Source: Cristatella mucedo
Lineage: Eukaryota > Bryozoa > Phylactolaemata > Cristatellidae
Reading direction: 5' to 3'
NCBI GenBank assembly: GCA_009760855.2
Contig: WPIO01000155.1
Span: 485,501 to 549,500, forward strand
Length of the DNA stretch: 64,000 bases
Part shown: one piece after another, positions 43,111 through 53,976 of the stretch
How positions within the stretch are numbered: position 1 is the stretch's first letter
How the letters are laid out: the number at the start of each line of letters is the position of its first letter
Translations under genes and position numbers: made by a program
The notes under the pieces: generated by a model
Told to the model about the DNA's origin: nothing
The model's database searches: none
What the model saw: the letters and a program-made list of their open reading frames with translations, nothing else

Positions 43111-43732
43111 TTGTAAAGTGAACCCCGATAGCCCGATGAAGTTTCACTGCCGCAGTGAAAACCCAAAAATCTCGGCCCAAATCTGCATGCCATCGAAGGC
43201 CTCCAAGGGGTACAGGTACGTCAAACGTGTCCTCTCTCAAGTCGGCTAGCTATCGGCGACCGCCTAACCTATAGCCGATCGACGGATTTGCAGGCACAGC
43301 GAGTCTTGCCACCTAACTGTTTCCTACCAACTTGAGTTTTTCGTGCATACGTTACCACTACGGTGGGGTGGTCCAAGACTTATCAAGACTTAAAGAACTG
43401 CTAGCTAAACTCGGTTTAACTTCTTGGCCAAGACTCAAGAAAGACATAGCAACCGACCATTAAATAGGCGCCGTCAAGGACATGCCTTCTTCATTACTTT
43501 GAATAGTTTGGGAGACAAGTAGACTGGTGATATTGACGTAGCGCGAGTCCTAGAGCTTATGGAAATGTCAGACAGCGAGTCACACAAGAATTAGATAGTG
43601 AGGTGGCAGACGATAAAAGCAAGGTTAAAATTCACCGGGAGGTGCATAGAACAGAGACATTGTATACCTTCCAAAAGAATCAATGTTCTCATGACCATTC
43701 AGTGACTTGAAGCAAGTAGGAAGCAAGAATTA
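43111..43732. other. Intergenic, nothing recognised
   Basis: No gene. Just before the SPIN-like element the sequence TAGGAAGCAAGA (43717-43728) occurs; it is found again after it (43973-43984). Confidence 0.5.
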
Positions 43733-43917
43733 CAGTGGTTCTCAACGTTCTTAGTGCCGCGACCCTTATTACAGTTCCGCGTGTTGTGGTGACCCCAATC
43801 GTGAAATTGTTGTGTGAAAATTGTGGAAATGCGTGTTTTCTGGTGGTCTTGGGCGACCCCGGCGAAAGGGTCGTTCGACCCCCACAGGGGTCGCGATCCA
43901 CAGGTTGAGAACCGCTT
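43733..43917 (+). mobile_element. SPIN/URR1-like hAT MITE
   Basis: A 185-bp non-autonomous element. It starts CAGTGGTTCTCAACG and ends GTTGAGAACCGCTT, terminal inverted repeats of about 14 bp with two mismatches. The interior reads CGCGACCCTTATTACAGTTC, GTTGTGGTGACCCCAA, GGTCTTGGGCGACCCC and GAAAGGGTCGTTCGACCCCC, with GGGGTCGCGATCCACAGG before the 3' TIR. From memory of the family, this layout and wording match SPIN (SPACE INVADERS) and the rodent URR1 repeats of the hAT superfamily at most positions. No transposase is encoded and no clear 8-bp target duplication is seen. Confidence 0.85.
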
Positions 43918-45244
43918 ACTTAGAGGATGACTTACCATTTAAACTTCCTACGGAAAGGATGACCGAAGTAGGTAGGAAGCAAGACTCGTGTACACCCGGC
44001 TTGACCGGTGATGGTGGAGTCGCTATATTTTGCAACAGTCCTGGTGCCTTGGCTGGCCGGAGTGTATTTGTAAGGGTGAATGAGTTGACTGGCTTTTCTC
44101 CACCGTTGGCAGAACTGGTTTCTTTTTTAGATTTAGCTAGTGTTTTTGCCTTCTCTCTGGGTGGTTAACACGTAGGCAGGCACAAAGTTACTGGGATCGC
44201 TATTTCTTTATTGTTTATCATTTATTTATTATTGTTGTTTATGATAGTTTATTTATTTTATTCGTTTAGTTATTCGTAGTTACACCAGTCGCAGTAGCTG
44301 CAGCTGGAGAGCGTCAGTGACGTCAGCGGCACAGCTGTTGTCTTCTTCACGTAACGTCTAACCCTTCCAGGGACTAGAGCGTTAACTTCGCTGGGGAATA
44401 AGATGGCGTACCGATTGAATGAGACCCGGCGTTTCAGTATGTGATTCTCACTTACCGTACACTGCCCAGATATTTCGTAGGGGCTCTGGCTTTCGATGGC
44501 GGCGCGACGATGAACGAAGCACCCACACAAGCGAGTTTCGGCGTTGACGACGACGTCTGTATTGTATCGTATACAGGCATCACAGGTGAGCGAGCGTACA
44601 TTCTGATGTATCGGTAGTAGCCGTCGTGTAAGCAGCTCCGAAGCGCCAGTCGGTGCGAGAAGATAGTGGATAGCGTGCGTACAGGCCGTCGCACAGGCAG
44701 ACAGTCAATTTTTCGGCAAGGATATGTCACATGCCGGCATAGAGCACGCCCTTTGGGCGGACGGAACGTCGGCTGGGGGTGGAACCAAGTGATGGTGATG
44801 ACACACTCTCAATTTCTTGTCCACCCCTGCCCTCGTCGATGGAAAGTAGAGGCTGCACAACCCACCGTGTTGTAACCGGTAGGGGCCTCGGAGGCGAGGG
44901 CTAAGCCGTCTCGAAAGCAGTAAGTTCGCCTGGCAAGGTCGAGGTCAAGGTCGAGGCAAGCCCCTCGGCTTCTACTGTCAGACGACGCTTTCGAATAGTC
45001 AGCTTTTCGGCTTTCTCGCGCCCGGCGGGCAAGTAACATGGATATGCAAACTAGAAATTAGGTTCTCTTAGGGCACTCTACGAATGAATTAAAAACGGAA
45101 AGATGACAGTGACTTGCGGGACTCGCAACCGCGGCTTATTATGTGTGGTTATGCATTATTAGTACTATTATGAAAGTAGCGTCTAATTCAAGTCGTACTC
45201 GGCCGCTCACCGGGGCTCCACGAACGGTAGACTCGTCGTTGATG
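43918..45244. other. Intergenic, nothing recognised
   Basis: Moderately CpG-rich from 44460 to 45010. A SINE A 3' remnant (AGAAATTAGGTTCTCTTAGG..CGAATGAATT) lies at about 45045-45090. No protein domain in the frames at 43821-44168 or 44452-44730. Confidence 0.5.
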
Positions 45245-45400
45245 CTGGGCTTGCTCGGAGCAACCATTCCCGATCGCTGATAGGATACTATTTATATACT
45301 TATAATATATTTATATTTACTATTTATATACTATAATATATTTATATTTATACTGGAGCTGGGCTTGCTCGGAGCAACCATTCCCGATCGCTGATAGGAT
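45245..45400. repeat. 42-bp direct repeat flanking an AT-rich spacer
   Basis: CTGGGCTTGCTCGGAGCAAC starts exact 42-bp copies at 45245-45286 and 45359-45400. They are separated by 72 bp of TATTTATA-type sequence that is itself a near-tandem duplication. Confidence 0.9.
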
Positions 45401-46577
45401 GATTATACTGAAGCTGGATCAGCAAGGCAGTAACACGCCCGTCACCATCAGGTGACAGGCGTGTTATCGTATACCTCCATACAAATCGCCCTGCATGTAG
45501 CAGCTGATTTCGTAAGCCTTTTTGTACTGATTTCAGTCGTGGATCTAATGAGTTAATTAAAGTAAGTAAATTTTATTCTAAAACCGTTCGAGCCTCTACT
45601 CGATGAGCCTTGCTCAGCTATCAAAAGATAAACCGGGCCTATTTTAACTACCCTTTGGGTGAAACTGGTCACTACAAGTATAGATTTTGCCTCAACTAAG
45701 AGATATGAATGGCAGCAGAGGCAAAGCCATGATTGGATTGGAGTGCCGGGTGAAACTGGGATCTGGGGTCAGAGCCCCCTCCCCAGTCGTAAAGGGAGGT
45801 CTGAGGGTATCCCCCCCCCCGCCAACGCCTGCGGCAAACGAAAATTGGCCGAAATGGTCTGTACATCCTGGCCAAGCACCAAGGGGCCGGTTGCTGTGCC
45901 GCCCGACCCCCACTCCCCCCACTTCGCCTGTGAATGGCAGCCACTTTCACAAGGGATAAGTTGTGTCACGGGTCTTAAATTGCATCAATCTGCAAGTATC
46001 AGTGTGCAGATATCTGGGAATTGTACCGAACAAGGAGAGCCAGGGGTTGGGGGCACGTAAACATTGGCCCATTTCTAGAAGGGGGGGGGGAGGCACCGAC
46101 CTGGACCAACCACTATACCTACGTCGACATTTTCACCGACGACATTATTATGTCCTTATTCTAATCTTATTCTTATCCTTATGCTCTCGTCATGTGAACA
46201 CAGTGATTCTGAGCTCTGGTTATTACTTTTAGGTCCTGCCCCCAAACATGGTAATCTTTCTCTGCCTCTGGTACCAAATCTAGAGTAGGCAAACGTACCG
46301 AATCTTTCACTGTCATCAACTTGGCCAACACAGTTCACTTCCCTCGATCTTAATGGACCCCACTCAATACAGGTACGGCTCCAAGTCTTTCGGTCGGCCT
46401 CGACAGAATGAATTAGTCGCTGGAATCGCGTGGCAGGAATTCAACAGCAAGCTCCAGTGTTTGCCTTACCCAGCATGCCCGGCGGCGGCAGCAGAAAAAA
46501 AGGCATGCCTAATAGTCAGCAGGTCAGTTTAATCGACGAATCAGCAGCGATCACGATGAGTACACGTTGACAAGCGA
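45401..46577. other. Intergenic downstream of the TRIM-type gene
   Basis: Poly-C (45811-45820) and poly-G (46081-46090) runs. Frames at 45659-46060 are Pro-rich with no domain. Contains the 3' flank of the minus-strand gene. Confidence 0.5.
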
Positions 46578-47566
46578 TCACGATGAGTACACATTGACAG
46601 ACTGGAGATCAAACAGCAGGACAGCGAGCGCCGAGTGCTGGCCAGAGTGACACAAAGAAAGCCGCACCGGACCATCGGCAGCCCTCGGCAGCACGTCGAT
46701 CATCTTGCCGTGACCGTCCTCGCCTCGGATGGCGATCACTCGCCGGCTGTCGCCGACGGCCACGTAAATCAGCTGACCGAAAGGCTCAGTGACAATGTCG
46801 TATATGCTGTCCTCGCACTCGTGCCGCCACAGTTGCTCCCCCTGGTGGTTGTACGAGTCGACGATGAACCAGCGGCTGAGCGGGTCCGTCGACAGCTGCT
46901 GCCTGTCGCTGGCTACGATGATCGACTGCTCTGCCACAGCGATTGACACGACGTTGTACTTCAGAGTGCGGCTAAGCTTCACGCTGCGATCGGACATCGA
47001 CACGAGGTCAAGCGACGGACCGGGCACGTATTTGGCTCGCTCGTAGCGAGAGTAGGCCACGGCGACCAGGTCGCCGTGGCACGCGAGCCGCCAGGGCTGC
47101 GATCGCAGCTCGACGCACAGCTCATCGAACCAACCGAAGCCGCCACCGGCAGCTGTCGACGCCAAGCGCTGGCGGCGCAGCACGACGACCCTGCGCGACC
47201 TGAGCAGACCGACGGCGACGCGGCCGTCGCTCAGCACGTCGACCGAGTACACGCTCTCGAGCGTGGCGTTTGGGCCGCCGCCGCTGCTGCCCGGTCTCCT
47301 CGGCTGCGGCTGAGACGGCACCCAGCCGCTCAGCTCGCGGCCGTCGATGTCGTACTCCCTCAGGCCTTCTGCATAGGCGGCCAGCAGCACGGTGCCGTCC
47401 TTGGTGATTGCCATGTCCCAGCACTTGACCGTCGCTCGGAAGGCGGCCGCCGGCGGTCGACCGGCCAGACAGAGCAGCGGCTCGTTGTGGGCAGTGGAGG
47501 AGGAGGCCAATGTCGCAGGCACGTCGCAGCCGTTGTCGGCAGCTAGCGGCATGCCGGAGAGCGAGC
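46578..47566 (-). CDS. TRIM-type protein, second coding exon (beta-propeller C-terminus)
   Basis: Encodes the last 328 residues plus the stop. The acceptor is CCCTCTTTTCACCCAG|GC in minus-strand sense, with a good pyrimidine tract. Its 2 leading bases complete a Gly codon with the single base left by the first exon, so the frame is preserved. The sequence has spaced WD/NHL-like blades: AITKDGTVLLAAYAEGLREY, VDVLSDGRVAVGLLRSRRVV, LVAVAYSRY, VSIAVAEQSIIVASD, SRWFIVDSYNHQGEQLW and FGQLIYVAVGDSRRVIAI. This is a six-bladed-propeller-like rhythm, as in TRIM-NHL and other TRIM proteins with a C-terminal propeller, where that module binds RNA or protein substrates. Canonical NHL motifs are weak, so TRIM56- or TRIM45-like variants are equally possible. 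Confidence 0.8.
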
Positions 47567-48579
47567 CTGGGTGAAAAGAGGGCATCAAACGTCGACGGCC
47601 GAAACCTCGCACATCACTTTGGCAATCCAGCTCCTGGAAGCCGGGGACTCAAGCCATGTATAAGTCGGTCAGCAAAGCGCTAGGTAATGACTCAGGGGGT
47701 AACCGCAGTCACGTGACAAGAGTCAGGGAGGCTTAACCGGTTTATCTGGCATTGAGCTGCAGCAGGAGCAACAGAAGCAGCAGCCGGGAGGGCCTCTTAG
47801 CTTTCATGCATGGTGGCAGTGACCGGTGGCCGTGGTCACATCCTGGAAGGGGCTTCAGACGCGTGCTTCGGATGACTGCATCTAGGTGCAGATATCTGTA
47901 CCCACCCAATGCCGTGCAAAGAACAACTAACTGCAGCCACCTCTTGATTGACAAAAGTCAGAAAGAAGCGACTACAAAAAAACTCCCCATAGCAGCATGC
48001 ATCGCTCCAACCATGTCAACCATGTTCTTTCCATGCTCTTGCCTGCAGAATTTGCAAGTGCAATCCCTCGTCGTCGATAAACGCTTCCTGTCCAGCATAT
48101 GAAAAGTGCCAAAGAATGTTTCAGTGTTAGTACTATTATTATTATTATTCACACTGATATCCATCCCACACCATCAGATATCGCTAATTACCTCACCAGA
48201 TGCCTAGCCACCGTCACGGGACCCAAGACTGCACCAGCAGACTACAAAGATCCAGTGCTACCTCTTCAGCTCCTAAGCCAGAGCTAAGAGTGGGTGTTCA
48301 TGCTGGAACTGCTCACTGTCGTTCAGGCCGCTGTCATGAGCTGCTGGTATTTCAGGGCATATTGCTTCCCTCCAGCGTCAGACCCCCCAGGGCCGAAAGG
48401 AAGGGCAGCACTAAAGGAGTGGAGGGAGGCATGAGGGGGCCGGGAAAAAGGTCGTCGAGTCGTCTTACATTTTCTTGAGTCTAGTTAGCAGCAGCCGTGT
48501 TAAAAATGATCAAGCAGCACACTATTGCTACATGTTGAATCTACTACAGGATCAACATTTTGCTAGTTTCCAACTAAAA

Positions 48580-48582
48580 GTT

Positions 48583-48628
<46 letters not shown>

Positions 48629-48762
48629 CATTTATATAGCGCCCCAAGAGAACTTGATCTCTATTCAGGCGCTTCACATATGCCTCGGGGCTCGAGCCCA
48701 CGACCTCAGTCAGACCTTGGTCGGGGCGAGCACCTTAACCGCTAGACCAAACCAGCTTATTA
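48580..48762 (-). mobile_element. SINE A copy with (TA)n tail, inside an intron
   Basis: In reverse: AAGCTGGTTTGGTCTAGCGG (A box), TTAAGGTGCTCGCCCCGACC, GTCGTGGGCTCGAGCCCC (B box), then TGAAGCGCCTGAATAGAGAT and GGCGCTATATAAATGAATT, followed by the TA tract. Same orientation as the host gene. Very close to the 17640 copy, so young. Confidence 0.93.
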
Positions 48763-48819
48763 GGGTATGTTGACCTGCCAACCTCTGGTTGCTTGGTCTA
48801 ATAGCTTTGTCAAGGAATA

Positions 48820-48821
<2 letters not shown>

Positions 48822-48880
<59 letters not shown>

Positions 48881-48881
48881 C
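48822..48881. repeat. (TAG)n microsatellite
   Basis: About 20 TAG units. Confidence 0.95.
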
Positions 48882-50010
48882 TGAAAGATCGTACATGTAT
48901 TATCCCATAATATGCCCAGAAATCACTACTTTGATACCGAAGTTTCAATGCTGATTGAAAACTGAAGCGATTCGTGCTCTACGGGTTTTCTTACGGTCGG
49001 TTGTTAACCCAAGGGAGAGAGAGACACAGGCAGCATGGATGTGAGTCTGGCTTTTTCTACGGCGATTTCTCACCGTAGGCAGACGCACACACCTGCTGAC
49101 GTAGAGCCAAGCCACAAAGGAGGAGCAGAGGTAGCTGGTGTACAGCCAACTGATACGGTGTCGTCTATTTATAGATTGAGCTCACTTGCGGCTATGAGCA
49201 CAGAGCCCATGGCTGCTAATTCGGCTAAGTTACAGCCATCGTTTGGCACGGTACCAGCTCACTTCCCTCTCGTCCTGCTAGGGGCACTATGCACATTGCC
49301 GAAAGTGAGCTAGCTCTATGTTCTAAACGACGGCGAATTAGCTGCAGTAGAGCACCACTGTGGAAAGACTAGCGAAGCAGCAGGCAAAGCAGAACGTTGC
49401 CACACTCCTGTGTCTAGCAGGCAGAGCAATGTGTGTATGTCTGGGGGCACTCACCGGCAGGGCTGATGCTTCGATCTGACTGCAACGACGTACATCCCGA
49501 GTCCGGAAGCTGCTCCTGACCTGAAATACCAGCAGCTCCACCTACAACCGCAGACAGCACTACATCAGGCTGCTTGTGAACATGGCTATGCAGTGGTAGG
49601 AGTCCTGCACAGAGAGAGGGAGAGTCAAGCACTAGAGAGCACAAGAGGTGCGTGCACCAATAAGGACTCAGGACAGGCACCTGGCACGGGTCACGGCCTA
49701 CTGTCGGTAGGCCCACGGAACACAGGCAGCTGCACAATAATAAAGAACAGGATGAAATGCGATCGCAGGACGAGCAGGAAAAGCAACTCCTTACTGGGGA
49801 CATGATTTTCTGTTTTAAAGTACCACCGGAAGAACTAAACAGCTAGCTTCCATTTGGCATTTTAAGTAGCAGCCGACAGAGAAGCGCGCTTCTTCTCAAG
49901 AGAATCGACAGAAGCGAGGCGGCTGCGCCGAGCACGGCTGCTGCTGCTGCTGCAAACCACCGGAAGGAGCGCGCGCCCCCACACGAAGCCAAAAGAGCAA
50001 CGATCCTTAC

Positions 50011-51352
50011 CGAGCTCCGAACTCGCCGGCCGCGCCACTCCGAGGCACCTCGCCACGATGACGTCGAGCTCGGCTGGCGGCTCGACGTCCAGAATCACGA
50101 GTCGCGCCGGATCGGCCAGAGCTGCTGCTGCCGAGGTGGCCGGAAGTGCGCACACGTCGGCCAGCGTCTGCAGCCGCTGCTGCACGTTCTTGAGCTGAGG
50201 AAGCAGTGCTGCCGCAGTGGAGGAGCCGCTAGGGCACGCGACGGCGGCGACGCCGCCGAGGGCCGCGTCGGCATAGGCCAGCGAGTAGTCTGCTCGGCGT
50301 TCGAGCAGCCGCGCCGCACGCGCCGCCTCCGCCACCTCGGTGGCCACGCGCTCGTAGCAGGAGAGCAGGTCGCTCTCCGCTTTCCGGTGGGCGATCTCGA
50401 CCATGTCCAGCAGCCGCCTCTTGTTGAAGGCCAGAGCGTCGACGTGCGCGCGTTTGGCCGCATCGAGCACCTCGTGCAGCCTATCTGCCGAGATCGTCGT
50501 CGGCAGCTGCGCGCGCCTAGCACGCAGCTCGGCCTCGGCACGGCGCCCGTTCGCCAACAGGCGACCGGCCAGGTCGGCGACGCGATCGCTGCCGCGCGAC
50601 GCGCACATGTTGTGATTGGCGGCGAGGCACTGCCTGTCACCTTCGCACTGCAGGCAGCGCAGCCTCTCGCACGTCAGGCAGAACATCTCCAAGCCGGCGC
50701 TGTGACGGCCACACTGAGCCATCGCGCCGGAAGCGTCCGAGTCGGCCAGGAGAAGAGACTGAGGCAGAGGCGAAGCCAGCGACACAGAGACGGCTCGGTG
50801 CTGCCTGTTGAACCGGTTGTGCGCGAGCAGGCAGGAGGCGCACAGGCCTCGACGACAGTCGCCACACCAGTGCTCCGCCACCTGCTCCGCGATGCCTTCC
50901 TCGAGGCAGAAGTCACACTGCAGCCGCCGCTCCGACGATGGCGAGCCGCCGCCGTCGGCGTAGCCTGCTTTGCGGCCGTCGGCAGCGGCCTTCGCCAGAC
51001 GAGCCACGGCGGACAGGAGCCCGCCTCGGGCGACCGCTGCCACTTCGGTCACTTCTTGGCAGTGTGGGCACGTGACTGACACGCTGGCTGCTGCTGCCGC
51101 AGGAGGGAGCTGCTCCCTGACGCCATCACGAGAGCCGGCGGCGGTGACTGCAGCGGCGGCACAGCGTGCGCAGCAGCAGTGCAGACAGTGCAGCAGCAGC
51201 GCCTGCTCGGTGACTGTCGAGTTACATAAGCAGCACAGCAGCTTGACCACCTCCGTAGACGTTGCCGTAGAGCTTACGTAGCGACGACTGCTCTCGGACT
51301 GTGTAAGAGTGTCGGCCATAAATGCCAATTGCAGCTGGAAAAAATGTAGCAT
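50011..51352 (-). CDS. TRIM-type protein, first coding exon (RING, two B-boxes, coiled coil)
   Basis: Likely E3 ubiquitin ligase. In the 776-residue spliced protein, a RING finger spans about 40-98: C40-x2-C43, CLHCCCARC giving C-x-H-x2-C-x2-C, then a 30-residue Ala-rich insert and CPHC. B-box 1 spans about 146-186 (CDFCLEEG...WCGDC...CASC...H..H). B-box 2 spans about 214-247 (CGRH...CLTC...CLQC...H). A helical, Ala/Arg/Leu-rich coiled-coil region covers about 250-410. The exon ends GAGCTCG|GTAAGG, phase 1. ATG 51352 is the first in frame after an upstream stop and has G at -3; ATG 51319 (MADTLTQ) is an alternative. Reading past the donor gives a Ser/Arg-rich tail ending at 49862, taken as intron. 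Confidence 0.85.
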
Positions 51353-51984
51353 ACCGCTGACGACGGTCACAACGGCAGCGCAGCGCCGAAAACGTGGGTG
51401 CTCTGTGACAAGGCAGCGGCAGCAGACAAAGCTCCATCGGCTACTTCCATGCTAAGGCAGGGCGTGGCACTAGCGCGGCTGAAAGTGGCCGACAGTGGCA
51501 GCGGCTGCACTGTTGCTTTGATCGTTTACCGACTATGGAGTCTGACATAGGTCTAACTCTTGAGAACCACAGCAACCTCATTTTTTTTAATCGAATCGTC
51601 AGCTCCTATGCACCTTAGTGCTGGAACTCGCAACTGGCTGACAGCACCACATCGTCAGTCTTGAAAGCATCTGAAAAAACTAAACGCTTACCCATTCTTA
51701 GCAGCACAGGCTTCATTCAGCAGGCCAGAATCCGATGTTCTTTCTGGGCTTTTACATACAGCGATTGTGCCAGCGACGGTCGGCAATCAGTTGATACTGC
51801 TAACTTTCATTTTAAGATCGGGCTTAATGTGCAATGTAAATACTTACTAAGTATGCCGCTAGGGAATCTAAAAGTGTAAATACGACTATTCGACCTTAAA
51901 AGCTATCCATCACCACGGGTAGTCTTCTGCCGCAGCAATATCCCTGAGCTGAACACCAACGGCAGATGCTGGCCTCCAGAGTCA
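51353..51984. other. 5' flank of the TRIM-type gene
   Basis: The frame stays open upstream to about 51450 without another ATG. No TATA box recognised. The remainder holds no gene. Confidence 0.4.
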
Positions 51985-52066
51985 CGATATGTAAAGTACC
52001 TAGACAGATAACGAGTTCTCTGAGGGCACTATATCAAATGCATTATTATTATTATTATTATTATGA
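51985..52066 (+). mobile_element. LINE A 3' hairpin stub with (ATT)n tail
   Basis: GTAAAGTACCTAGACAGATA, GAGTTCTCTGAGGGCACTAT, ATCAAATGCATTATTATTAT. Outer stem partly decayed. Confidence 0.85.
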
Positions 52067-52374
52067 AAATCTTCCTATTCTGCAAGTCAGTAGTCAGGCT
52101 ATACCTCAAAAATCAAAGGTGGGCTTAGATCAGGCGGTCAAGGTAAAGAACAGCGCAAACACTATCACTACACAGCTGAAATCAGCCTGGCACTGCTAGT
52201 GACACTCGATATGAAATTATGATATGACATGACATGGTCAAACCAGATATTGATGTGACATACGACTACAAGCCGGATTGTGTGCCAGCGAGCACAGCTG
52301 AATCTCCAGAGCAACCACATCTTAAAAAATACAAAAAATTAATAAATAATAATTATTTAAAAAATCATAGCTGA
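52067..52374. other. Intergenic, nothing recognised
   Basis: No coding or repeat signal noted. Confidence 0.45.
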
Positions 52375-52533
52375 TCTAACAGCCTCTTTTTGTATAGCGA
52401 CAGAAGAGCCTTGACGGCTATCACCACTGCTTGCAGTGGCGATAAAGGATCGTCCACCAGGATTCGAACCCACGACCTCGGGACTGAGGTCGTGAAAAGC
52501 AACCGCCTTACCTAGTGTGCCATTACGGCTCCT
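52375..52533 (-). mobile_element. SINE B copy
   Basis: In reverse: GGAGCCGTAATGGCACACTA, GGTAAGGCGGTTGCTTTTCA, GTCGTGGGTTCGAATCC (B box), GATCCTTTATCGCCACTGCA, AGCAGTGGTGATAGCC and TTCTGTCGCTATACAAAAAG. The best match to the 25182 and 30588 copies. Confidence 0.92.
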
Positions 52534-52765
52534 ACACACATAATCGAACCCCATTTACAATCCCAGGCCATAGAAGTAGAACTCATACACAGCCACCAAT
52601 ACAGCACCAGAAGAAATCGCTAAACTGGCAAGTCAGAACAAGAGAAAAGTCGTCACTTGGAAAGCTAGACAAACCAGGCCGATCGGGCAGACCGGACAGC
52701 TGCGGTGGATTCCACTGTGCTTGCCTTCGACAAGGCTGGATGTGTGACGCCGGTCATGGAAGTCG

Positions 52766-52897
<132 letters not shown>

Positions 52898-52907
52898 TTC
52901 TTATATA

Positions 52908-53025
52908 TGATTCATTTGCATAGCGACCCAAGAGAACTTAATCTTTATTCAGGCGCTTCACGTGATCAGGGCTCGAGCACACTCAGCCCTGACCTTGGTC
53001 AGGACGAGAGCGCCTTAACAGGTGG
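52908..53025 (-). mobile_element. SINE A copy, next to a TA tract
   Basis: GATTCATTTGCATAGCGACC, CAAGAGAACTTAATCTTTAT, CAGGCGCTTCACGTGATC, GGGCTCGAGCACAC, then CCTTGGTCAGGACGAG. The A box is degraded. Confidence 0.85.
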
Positions 53026-53314
53026 AATAATCCCGTTTGATGCCCACGGCCTGTATCCTATCAACTGCCAAGCTCTAACAGACAATCTGAGCAAGTTGTA
53101 GTTGTTACTCTTCGGCACAACGCATGGAACCAGCAGAGGCAGGAAACGTCTGACTGCTGCAGCGTGCACCTAGCTGCAGTACAGGAGCAGCAGGGGCCAC
53201 AAGGTCAGGGTGGAAAGGTCGACTCGAGTGCTGCATCGACACAGGTCAGCCGAGTCAGGCCTAGTGTACGTGATGGGTGAAGTGGGGTGAAGCAGCTGAT
53301 GACAGACTGCCACA
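53026..53314. other. Intergenic, nothing recognised
   Basis: No coding or repeat signal noted. Confidence 0.4.
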
Positions 53315-53462
53315 CTGGTTAGGGCCAGCGGTCAATGTGCTCGGCCCAAACAGGGTCATGGTGAATGCAGTTGACCAAGGTCGTGGGCTCGAGGCCCGTG
53401 GCACATGTGAAGTGCCTGAATAGAGATTAGGTTATCTTATGGCGCTATACGAATTATATTTA
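53315..53462 (+). mobile_element. SINE A copy
   Basis: ACTGGTTAGGGCCAGCGGTC (A box), GACCAAGGTCGTGGGCTCGA (B-box region), GTGAAGTGCCTGAATAGAGA, TTAGGTTATCTTATGGCGCT and ATACGAATTATATT. Confidence 0.88.
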
Positions 53463-53572
53463 TATTTGCATCAGCTTCGAAGTTTTGCACCAATTGCAGC
53501 CGGTCGACCGCACAGAGTCCTCGAGACCTGAATACAGGGAACTGCAATGATATCGACACGACGTCAAGAACT

Positions 53573-53885
53573 AATGTAATGTAATGTATCTCCTTCTGTA
53601 ACTCCAAAAAGTCATAAAGACTATGCGTGTGCTTCGGTAGCCAACAGATTCGTCTCACGCCACGAAGAGAATGTGAGAAGCATAGCAGAGTCAGGAGAGC
53701 AGTTGAGGTAGTGAGTAGCATAGAAGTAGCAGCTCAGGACCGCTGAAAAGGATGTGCGATAGTCGGCAGCAGGCGAGTAGTTGTCGTTTCGTAAGAATTG
53801 TGGAAGCGAGTTACCCCCCCCCCCCGTCTAGCACCGGCAGAGCTAAAGTTTCTGTCGCCAACGGTCTTTAAGCAGACGAATGGAA
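53573..53885 (-). mobile_element. LINE B 3' end
   Basis: TAATGTAATGTATCTCC (the ACATT tail in reverse), then the TKSVGY-equivalent CGGTAGCCAACAGATTCGTC, GAGTCAGGAGAGCAGTTGAG, and CGCCAACGGTCTTTAAGCAG. A poly-C replaces part of the PRLWN region near 53815. Confidence 0.85.
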
Positions 53886-53976
53886 CAAGAACTCACACAC
53901 ACAAGTCGTACTCGTCACTCAGCAGGCCCTGATTTTGGCGATGTTCCTCAACTGAAAGCAGGGCGACTTGACGGCT
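53886..53976 (-). mobile_element. LINE A small fragment
   Basis: Corresponds in reverse to the block upstream of [12 protein letters not shown] (compare 18905-18985): CAGCAGGCCCTGATTTTGGC, TGAAAGCAGGGCGACTTGAC. About 90 bp, diverged. Confidence 0.6.

Larger units (their letters stand above)
47567..50010 (-). other. Intron of the TRIM-type gene
   Basis: A 2.4-kb GT-AG intron: donor GTAAGG (RC of 50005-50010), acceptor CACCCAG (RC of 47567-47573). It contains TA (48581-48623) and TAG (48822-48881) microsatellites and a SINE A. No other exon was identified. Confidence 0.8.

Noticed and set aside
50387-51079. 230-codon plus-strand frame opposite the TRIM exon
   Set aside because: Antisense shadow of the high-GC RING/B-box coding sequence; the minus-strand frame carries the ordered Cys/His motifs.
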